NCBI GenBank assembly: GCA_950022655.1
Contig: OX465579.1
Span: forward strand, 15,909,088 to 15,973,087
DNA from: Alentia gelatinosa
Lineage: Eukaryota > Annelida > Polychaeta > Phyllodocida > Polynoidae
Direction: 5' to 3'
DNA length: 64,000 nt
Notes under the pieces: model-generated
Database searches by the model: none
What the model saw: the letters and a program-made list of their open reading frames with translations, nothing else
What the model was told of the DNA's origin: nothing
Position numbers and translations under genes: made by a program
Shown here: piece by piece, positions 56,744 to 64,000 of the stretch
Numbering within the stretch: the first letter of the stretch is position 1
Layout of the letters: each line of letters starts with the position of its first letter

Positions 56744-56904
56744 TCAAAGATGGCTGGACAAACCCTATACCGGTGGTGGGAGTGAGTGGTGACTGTGTGG
56801 GGTGATAGTCAGGTGAGAGTGAGGGGGCGGGGTGATGATGTAGGGATGCCCCGCGGCAGTATACACCACCTCGTCATGCTAATAGCGCCATTCAACACGG
56901 TTAA

Positions 56905-57490
56905 CTACAGACTAGACTTGCTAAAGTCTTTAATTATGAACATTTTCATTAAATGATTAATCACAATCAGAATAAAGTTCATTTTAGTATTTATATCACC
57001 CCTGGAATAAATGTCCATAGGCTTAACACTGGGAACTCGTTCTCCATGCCCCTACAAGTATTGCAGTCCGTTCTCCATGGTCTATAGCCTGTGTATTATC
57101 TATTCTTTTAGTGTGTACAGGGGTGAGATAAATACAGAAAGCAACTCGTTTTGGTCAAAGAAGTCATTCTCCAACTCGTTTGAATGCTATGTGATATTCA
57201 CTCGGCTGTCGCCTCGTTCATATCACTATGCATCAAACTCGTGGAGAACGACGACTCTGACCAAAACTTGTTGGTTTCTTCTTTAGTATCCCTCTCTGAC
57301 TGGCCCATGAATCAAAAACTTGTCCAGTAGGAACAGAACTGTATGGAGATTGTTGGAAATACTGGTGCTATAGAAGCGCCAGAAATCCAACACTGTTACC
57401 GATTGTAACAGTCCCTGTATCCCTGCGAGGAGGGTAGCCATAGGATGCAGGGACTGGAGCCAGTCTAACTACAGACCTGTGGGAGGTATA
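56905..57490 (-). mobile_element. Dispersed element, reverse copy, interrupted
   Basis: CTAGACTTGCTAAAGTCTTT, AATCACAATCAGAATAAAG, then, beyond the insertion at 56991-57281, CCCTCTCTGACTGGCCCATG, CAGTCCCTGTATCCCTGCGA and GACTGGAGCCAGTCTAAC. It matches 38200-38655 in reverse. Confidence 0.7.
56991..57281 (+). mobile_element. TATCTCACCCC foldback nested in the dispersed element
   Basis: TTATATCACCCCTGG opens the head, and GTGTACAGGGGTGAGATAAA closes it. The hairpin (57137-57280) has tip CACTCGGCTGTCGCCTCGTTC (57199-57219). TTTAGTAT lies on both sides (56983-56990 and 57282-57289). Part of this may belong to the element's own end, since other copies end TTCTTTA. Confidence 0.85.
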
Positions 57491-57494
57491 CCAA

Positions 57495-58430
57495 ACAGTG
57501 TCATGTCATTCGCGGATTTCTCACCCATTACTCATCCCTATACACAAAGGCAGACGAGTGAATGCTCATTTAGAAATCAATGATAGTAATGAGTCATGTT
57601 TGATATGGGTTTCTTTTGATGAACAGTTATACAATCTGTGTTTGAGCTATTAAGCTTGCAAGTTGAAGATGTATCGAGTGTGCAATGATGAGTTAGTTTA
57701 CATGGACATCTATAAATTCTGAGTACACGAATTTTCGTTGTTGGCAAAAAACGGTACACCAAATGGGTATCTACAATAATGTATGAATTCATAAAGGGAG
57801 TATGAACTATATTGCCCAGTGCACTAACACTTTTATGAGGCCCTTGCCTTTATACATTGTTGTGCCTCTCACTATAGCAAAAGCTAATTGTGAAAGAAGA
57901 ATCATTCATTTATTGTCACATCCGAGATGTATTGATCTCAACTTTACGAAGGGATAAATAAGCACGGTCAGCATAACTGCATAAGGAACTGGCAAATCGC
58001 AAAAAGAAATCCGGAAAAATCAACAGGGGGGCTTGGGGGCTGCAGAGGCCCCTAATGGGGTTCAAGGCCAATGTCTCTCTTGGTGTCCATCGTCTAGATT
58101 CCTTGGTGAGGGAGAGCATAATTATTGATATAACATACCTTTATCAGACGTCTGGAATGGCATTGAAAGACTATTAATATATGTTATCTTTTCCTAGATA
58201 TTGAGTGCAATTGAATGGGAATTAAATACGTACATGAACAATACATATCCTAGGTCTGACATGGCCGTCAATTTGTATCTGAAACTTGACGTGCTCCACA
58301 ATTGAAGAGATTTTGGAAACCCAAACGGACGGGGTCCACCAGTCTATTCCTGCAGAGGCAGATACCGTTGGTGGCCGTGCGTCCAGCCGGCTGGAGGCCA
58401 TTTAGCCATTGCTGACCGACTTCCGTCAGT
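57495..58430. other. Unannotated stretch
   Basis: I see no gene or clear repeat. Confidence 0.35.
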
Positions 58431-58439
58431 CAACCACAC

Positions 58440-60085
58440 GAGGGTGCACGAGGGGGGAGGGGCGGAGCAGGCGTGAGGGTGGGGGTGAGGGGTGAGGGGT
58501 GGAGTGAGGGTGAGGGGTGGGGTGAGGGGTGGAGTGAGGGTGAGGTGTGGGGTGAGGATGAGGGGTGGGGTGAGGGGCGGGGTGAGGAGCAGGGTGAGTA
58601 AGTCGGGTAAAGGACAGCTTGAGGGGGTGGGGTGAGGGTGAGGGTGCAGGGTATGGGGTTGAGGGTGGGGTTGAGGGTGTGGGGTGAAGGTGGGGTTGAG
58701 GGTGTGGGGTGAGGGAGAGGGTGAGGGTGAGGGCTGGGGTGAGGGGCGGGGTGAGGAGCAGGGTGAGTAAGTCGGGTAAAGGACAGCTTGAGGGGGCGGG
58801 GTGAGGGTGAGGGTGCAGGGTGAGGGTTGGGCGGTGAGGTGGCGTAAGGGGCAAGGTTAGGGTGGGGTGCGAGGGGCAGGGTGAGGGTGGGGGTGAAGGT
58901 GGGGGTGAGAGTAGGAGGTGAAGGTGAGGGTGTGAGGGTGAGGGTGCATGGTAAGGATGGGGGTAAGGATGAGCTTGAGGGTGAGGGTGCACATTGAGGA
59001 TGGGGGTAAGGTTTGGGTATGGGGTGAAGGTGCAGGATGAAGGTGTGCGTAGAGGTTGTGGGTTGAGGGTGTGGGTGCACATTGAGGATGGGGGTTAGGT
59101 GTGGGTATGGGGTGAAGGTGCAGGATGAAGGTGTGGGGTGAGGTTGTGGGTTGAGGGTGTGGGTGCACATTGAGGATGGGGGTTAGGTGTGGGTATGGGG
59201 TGGGGTGTGGGGGTGAGGGTGTGGGGTGAGGTTGAAGGGATGGGTTGAGGGAGAGGGTGAGGGTGGGGGGTGAGGGTGGGGGGTAAAAGTGCACGAGGGA
59301 TGAGGGTGAGGGTGCACAGTGAGGGTGGGCATAAGGGTATGGGGGTGAGGGTATGGGGTGAAGGTGGGGTTGAGGGTGTGAGGTGAGGGTGAGGGTGCGG
59401 GGTGAGGGTGCGGGGTGAGGGTGGGGGTAAAGGTGCACGGTGAGGATTGGGGTAAAGTGTGGGGTTATGGTGGTGGTGGAGGTGAGGGTAGGGTGTGGGT
59501 AGGGATAAGGGTGGGGGTGAGGGTGTGGGGTTGAGGGTGGGGGTGAGGGTGGGTGTGAGGGTATGGGGTGAAGGTGCAGGATGAAGGTGCGGGGTGAGGT
59601 TATGGGTTGAGGGTGTGGGGTAGGGTGAGGGACGGGGTGAAGGGCAGTGTGAGGGTGTGGGGGTAAGGGGCGGGGTATGGGGTAAGGGGTAGGGTATGTG
59701 TGGTTGTGAGGGTGTGGGGAGTGGGGGGCGGGGTGAGTGTGGGGGTGAGGGGCAGGGTGAGGGTGAGGGGTTAGGGGCAGTGTGAGGGTGTGGGGGTAAG
59801 GGGCAGGGTATGGGGTAAGGGGGGGGGCCAAGTGTGTCGGGTGAGGGTGCGGGGAGTGAAGGGCAAGGTGAGGTGAGAGTGAGGGGTGAGGGATGAGGGT
59901 GCGGGGGTAAGGGGTGGGGTGAGTGTGGGGATGAGAAGCGGGGTGAGGGTGCGGGGAGTGAGGAGCGGGGTGAGGGGTGAGAGGGCGAGGGGCAAGGTGA
60001 GGGTGCGGGGAGTGAGTATGAGGGGTGAGGCGGTGGGGAATGCGTGGGATGAGAGTTCGGGGTGAGGGGTGGGGATCTGTGGCCC
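58440..60085 (+). repeat. G-rich minisatellite, ~1.6 kb
   Basis: Irregular tandem GGGTGAGGGTG / GGGGTGAGGGTGC units with strong strand asymmetry: G on the plus strand, C on the minus. Higher-order duplications are visible. GGAGCAGGGTGAGTAAGTCG with AAAGGACAGCTTGAGGGGG occurs near 58585 and 58752, and TGTGGGTGCACATTGAGGAT occurs twice near 59069 and 59158. Several minus-strand frames of 200-440 codons (Pro/His/Ser/Thr only) are by-products of the repeat. Confidence 0.95.
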
Positions 60086-60089
60086 GTGA

Positions 60090-60370
60090 GGTGACCAGGT
60101 GCGTGGTGTGATGTGACCAACACATCCCCGCATGCTGCATGCACGAGGCGGCGCGCATGGCCGGACTCGTGCCGCTGGTCAAGCGGCGATGGCGCAGTGG
60201 TCAGCGGTCTGTGGAAACTGGGGCTTGTTGTCTAAACAGGATCCCGGGGCTGTGGCCAGTGATACCTCCGCAGCCTCACAGACGGCCCGGTCCAGTCATG
60301 CGATAGGTGCTAGCGTATTGTACTTACAAGGCACGCATGGACCTGATCGCAATGAAAGCTTATCGTAGAG
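60090..60370. other. GC-rich patch beside the minisatellite
   Basis: CCGCATGCTGCATGCACGAG and surrounding CpG-rich DNA with a 78-codon plus-strand frame (60132-60368) that I do not recognise. Confidence 0.2.
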
Positions 60371-61084
60371 GGTTAAAGAGATCCCGTGTAAATCCCCAGT
60401 GGTAGGGATCATGAATATCCCATCTTTGTATGTAAGCGTTAGCAAAACAAGATTTCCCTCTTCTTGTAGGCCTGTTTGTCAGTAACAAAGGCTATATCCA
60501 TAGCGGATAAAGGTTGTTTTCAGTTTGTTCTTTTATGTATATATATATAATGTCTTCTTAGGTCTATGTTTAGACTACCTTTATACATGATTTTCACCCA
60601 AAGGAAATAATAGGTTCCAAAATGGACGATGCATAGCACAGTATTTTGATACCAGCAGTCTTTCTTAGTGTGTGAAGATCCTAACGGTTGTAATTGTATT
60701 TTCAACGTACATGTACATTATATAGGCCTATAGCTCAACTCAATTTTTCTGTTGTTTCAGGAGCTGGATTGTAGCAGATAAAGCAGGTAACAGATATGAC
60801 ATCTTTGCAAACAAAATACCATGTGACTTAGAAACATCGATAAATTCAACGCCACGCCCTCTCTGAGTCCCTATACATTCTCAAAAGCTACTTTGTATAC
60901 CATGGATAATAAAACGATAATAAAACGGCAGCACGTTATGTCTAGGGACTATTTTTTGCTCTATAGAAATATCACGGATTTGAATATATAATTTTTGCGA
61001 CGAGGTATGTCTCCCTGTATCCTGGGGACAACAAGTAGTTCCCTAGGTGAGTGGGAATCCATATGCCATGGTTATGGTATCTGA

Positions 61085-61840
61085 TAGTTTTAAAAAAATA
61101 GGTCGTGGTTTACTGAGTTGCCATACATTCTCAATTGGTACTTTGTATACCATGGATAATAAACAATAGGTCATGGTTTACTGAGTCCCCATACATTTTC
61201 AATGGGTACTTTGTATACCATGGATAATAAACAATAGGTCATGGTTTACTGAGTCCCCATACATTTTCAATGGGTACTTTGTATACCATGGATAATAAAC
61301 AATAGGTCATGGTTTACTGAGTCCCCATACATTTTCAATGGGTACTTTGTATACCATGGATAATAAACAATAGGTCATGGTTTACTGAGTCCCCATACAT
61401 TTTCAATGGGTACTTTGTATACCATGGATAATAAACAATAGGTCATGGTTTACTGAGTCCACACACTTAATTTGTTTGTTGGTTTGATTTAACGTCCAGT
61501 TAACCACTACAGGTTCTCACCAGACCTTCTCAAGGTTCTTTTACACCACACGGGTGGTGATCGAATCTATGAAATGAATTTAGGTAGAAACCTCACCCCT
61601 ACACATTTACCAAGGTGAGAGTTCTTTTACTTCCCACACCACATGGTATGAGAAGGATTGGCACATTTTCAATATCATGGTTATGGTATCTGACAGTAAT
61701 CAAACAATGTGTAGTGGTTTACTGAGTCGCCATACATTCTCAATGGGTACTTTGTATACCATGGATAATAAACAATAGGTCATGGTTTACTGAGTCGCCA
61801 TACATTCTCAATGGGTACTTTGTATACCATGGATAATAAA
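61085..61840 (+). repeat. 68-bp tandem array derived from the ATACCATGG repeat
   Basis: The unit contains AACAATAGGTCATGGTTTAC, TGAGTCCCCATACATTTTCA and ATGGGTACTTTGTATACCAT. Units starting at about 61159, 61227, 61295, 61363 and 61431 are nearly identical, and two to three more lie at 61700-61840. The array is split by an insertion at about 61466-61690 that starts TTTGTTTGTTGGTTTGATTT. Single units occur at 19210-19310, 13520-13560 and 40080-40150. Confidence 0.9.
61466..61690 (+). mobile_element. TTTAACGTCC interspersed repeat
   Basis: TTGGTTTGATTTAACGTCCA, then ACCACTACAGGTTCTCACCA, then CCCACACCACATGGTATGAG. The start matches 47950-48010; the end matches 55748-55790. It looks like a short retroposon but no promoter boxes or tail are clear. 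Confidence 0.5.
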
Positions 61841-61849
61841 ACGCATCCC

Positions 61850-62149
61850 TCCCCCGCCCCCTCCGCCCGGCGGCCCGTCTCGCTCGGCGTTGACGTTGGC
61901 CGCACGGCGAGTACCCCGCGCCCCGGGGCCTGTTGTTTCAGCCCCGGCCGGCACTTATCTGAGGGCGCTGAGCTCGCGCCCAGTTAGGCCCGTCCTCCGG
62001 GGGGATCTGGACGGGACCCAGGCGTGCTCACCCCGGCCGGCCGCCCCCTGCACGGCCTCGATGACCTCACGGGCGGCGGCGGGGCGGTGCACCTCCCTGT
62101 CCCACCCACCCACCCACCCACCCACCCAACCCCCAGGGCGGAACTGCAT
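61850..62149. other. CpG island with (CCCA)n
   Basis: Dense CpG sequence with GGCACTTATCTGAGGGCGCT (a GATA-type site) and (CCCA)n near 62103-62128. No gene is recognised on either strand. Confidence 0.3.
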
Positions 62150-62549
62150 TCCGCCGTGCCTACTGTGGTAAACAGGAAGGTAACATGCTTGTGGTTTTTT
62201 TACCAAAATAATCTGGATGTTCAATCTGGGACTGGAAATCGTAGCCAAACATAGGTATATGGTATTATACCAACAAATAGGCCCAAGTGTTAGCCTTCTA
62301 ACAATAGTTTATTTATAAAAATCGGCCTGTTATTCACGATATAACAACGATTTACACTTCTACAGTTACTCTGTGCTTATTGGACTGAAGCCATGCTGCT
62401 GATACAGTAGAGGGCTCGCCTCGTTTTCATATGCAAGCATGTTGCTGGTTCTCTGCAAGCAGGGCCTAGTTACATGCAACCAGCGCAACCCGATCGCAGC
62501 GCCACGCTTATGTGCAAGTGGTGAATGATCCGCCGTGCCTACTGTGGTA
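62150..62549. mobile_element. Possible insertion bounded by 21-bp direct repeats
   Basis: An identical 21-mer starting TCCGCCGTGCCTACTGTG lies at 62150-62170 and 62529-62549. The 358 bases between have much lower GC. AGTAGAGGGCTCGCCTCG (about 62407) resembles a tRNA A-box region, and GGTTCTCTGC a poor B box. A long target-site duplication from LINE-driven retroposition would explain this, but no tail is seen. Confidence 0.4.
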
Positions 62550-62606
62550 TGATCTCATCACATGAACCCGCCTCCTCCTCCTACCGGCAGTGACCTGCTC
62601 ACAGGG

Positions 62607-62692
62607 CTTAGAGCAACTCCGTACTCCATGGGCGTTGGATACGAGTTCCCCATGTTAAGTCTATGGGGAAAAAATACCAGCGGTGAGGTAAA
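62607..62692 (-). mobile_element. CACCCC foldback head fragment
   Basis: GTACTCCATGGGCGTTGGAT, CCCCATGTTAAGTCTATGGG and ACCAGCGGTGAGGTAAA match the heads at 32334 and 45963 in reverse. Confidence 0.6.
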
Positions 62693-62759
62693 GACTAGTC
62701 ATACACCACCACAATCCAGGAAGAGTCCACCATTGCAATGCCCTCTCTATGCTTGGTAA

Positions 62760-62935
62760 GGGGCCATCCATAAAGGACGTACGCAGGATTTCTGAAATTT
62801 CAGACCCCCACCTCCACTCCCAATCTTGTACGCAGGGGAACAGAGGGTTTGGAACAGAGAAGGGGCATACGCAAAATTTCCGAATTTGTTCACACTCGCA
62901 CCCCCTCAGTGCATACGTACTTTATGGATGGCCCC
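62760..62935. mobile_element. Palindromic MITE, GGGGCCATCCATAAAG ends
   Basis: GGGGCCATCCATAAAGGACG and GTACTTTATGGATGGCCCC are near-perfect inverted ends about 27 bp long. The interior has two related halves with CAATCTTGTACGCAGGGGAA and GCATACGCAAAATTTCCGAA. A degraded relative is at 4443-4582. Confidence 0.85.
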
Positions 62936-62954
62936 TAATTATGAGTTACAACAA

Positions 62955-62956
<2 letters not shown>

Positions 62957-63008
<52 letters not shown>
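62957..63008. repeat. (TA)n microsatellite
   Basis: About 26 TA repeats. Confidence 0.95.
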
Positions 63009-63012
<4 letters not shown>

Positions 63013-63199
63013 ATAATTCACCCTAAATGAAAACACCTTGATGGCTGATAATCCAATAAATCTTCTCTTAGATTATTATGTGATTTTTCTTACAGATCCG
63101 TAATTCTAAGGTGATAATAACTTGGGGGGTTACCTCCACAATATGTATCCGCCATAATCCTCAATGATTTCTCCAGTTTATATGAACTTAAATCCAGGT

Positions 63200-64000
63200 G
63201 GTTTTATCCAGGTGACCGCAGGGTGTGGTAGTGAGGTGCGACCCGGTCAGGTGGGCCCATGGGCGCCGTGGCTGGACCGGTGAATTCGGCCCGGTGATTT
63301 CGGCCCGGTGAAGTCGGCCCGGTACCACCACACCGTCCTGCCATGCCTGTCCGTCGGCAATCAGACTGAAAATACGTCAACTCGGCATGTTCCCTCTCGT
63401 TATAAAGAGCCCTGCTGCCTACCTGGCAAATGTGTCACTGCCACATTATATGCCACCCTAAGTTGCCAACTGGTCTTAACTCCAGCCGGCCGTTTCCTGC
63501 CAAGAAGGCCCCAGCCAACAAGCACGGGGGGCGGGCCGACCCCCCTGTCCGTCCCCCCGGCGCCCGTGCATGCCAAGCCGGCAGGGCGAACCCCGCCCCG
63601 CGCCCGCCAGCAGAACGGCAGCTGCTTCTACAGGACCCATGTAGCGCTGATGATCCAATTAACACCTTCAGCAAAGAGCATGCGTTGTGCCGGGCGGTGG
63701 GCGGGGCGGAGCGGGGTAAAGGGCCGCCGACGGACTTTTAATTGCTGGCAGGCGGCGGCCGGGAAGATGCCGCCGCCTCGGGACTGGCGGCGGCCAAGTC
63801 GGGCGTTGATGGGGTCAGACCCCGCTGGCACCTGTCCGCCGCCCACCTGCCTTGGCCGCCGCGCGACAACGCGCCGCGTTACCGTGCCATGCCGCGCGCG
63901 GCGGGGGCAGTGAGTGCGGGCGGGCGGCGGGCGGCGGGCGGTGGACTGCGGGCAGCGGTCGGCGGGCGGTGGACGGCGGGCGGCGGGCGGCGGGCGGCGG
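63200..64000. other. CpG island with GC-rich tandem repeats at the window edge
   Basis: Four 14-bp units (GGCCCGGTGAATTC and variants) lie at 63274-63323. The last ~90 bases are irregular GGGCGGC repeats with GGTGGAC inserts. A 201-codon plus-strand frame (63308-63913) and others on both strands overlap here, as GC-rich DNA rarely has stops. I recognise no domain. The island may belong to a gene beyond the window. Confidence 0.4.

Noticed and set aside
58426..60182. Overlapping minus-strand frames of 218, 246, 441 and 349 codons, Pro/His/Ser/Thr-rich
   Set aside because: They follow directly from the CCCTCAC-type repeat on the minus strand, which has almost no stop codons in any frame. Several frames are open at once, the composition is nothing but the repeat, and no domain is present.
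63308..63913. Plus-strand 201-codon frame
   Set aside because: GC-rich island with several overlapping frames on both strands, Arg/Pro/Ala-rich and without any recognisable motif.
1..64000. tRNA, rRNA, well-known conserved microRNAs, telomeric TTAGGG arrays and CRISPR arrays
   Set aside because: I scanned by eye for tRNA boxes, a few conserved microRNA strings (let-7, miR-1, miR-7, miR-9, miR-10, miR-34, miR-124), telomere repeats and regular spacer arrays, and found none. Regular repeats here are minisatellites without unique spacers.

Overview
This window reads as gene-poor animal DNA, most likely from a marine lophotrochozoan and probably a mollusc. The background is AT-rich and is broken by short CpG-rich islands. 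There are no long open frames, no operons and no ribosome-binding sites. The sequence is packed with miniature inverted-repeat elements, long hairpins, minisatellites and (TA)n tracts. A dispersed repeat with a (GGTT)n lead and the string TTTGATTTAACGTCC recurs near 47.9 and 61.5 kb, a style I associate with mollusc genomes. That taxonomic call is inference. I found no convincing complete protein-coding gene, tRNA, rRNA or CRISPR array. The only protein homology I trust is a decayed C-terminal piece of a LINE reverse-transcriptase ORF (20152-20370, minus strand).

Layout. 1-9 kb: hairpins, a dispersed repeat, two GGCCCGG MITE copies, a (TA)n tract and several foldback elements. 9.2-10.1 kb: a CpG-rich promoter-like patch with CRE and CCAAT boxes, then a TTAA-flanked element. 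10.6-19.7 kb: GGCCCGG MITEs (two in perfect tandem), GTTTCCATTG MITEs, more foldbacks, and a promoter-like patch with YY1 and ZNF143/STAF-like sites near 15.95 kb. 20-27.3 kb: the LINE fragment split by a MITE, a triple tandem MITE array and a TATA-flanked element. 27.6-33.3 kb: several TATA/ETS-bearing CpG patches and homeodomain/POU-like sites. 33.3-45 kb: a 73-bp minisatellite, MITE clusters, an hAT-like element and a 35-bp minisatellite inside a TTAACCC-ended element. 44.6-57.3 kb: three-level nested transposons and many foldbacks. 58.4-60.1 kb: a 1.6-kb G-rich minisatellite. 61-64 kb: a 68-bp tandem array, CpG islands and a palindromic MITE.

The strongest unusual signal is a set of about twenty long hairpins. 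Their arms fall into roughly ten unrelated sequences, but nearly all share the same short core at the tip, approximately CACTCGGCTTCGCCTCGTG. Many are the tail half of a two-part element whose head has TATCTCACCCC- or TATCCTACCCC-type inverted ends. Two other element families each carry an internal motif that elsewhere in the window has grown into a minisatellite. The CpG islands could be enhancers or promoters of a gene whose exons lie largely outside the window or are too short to recognise by eye.
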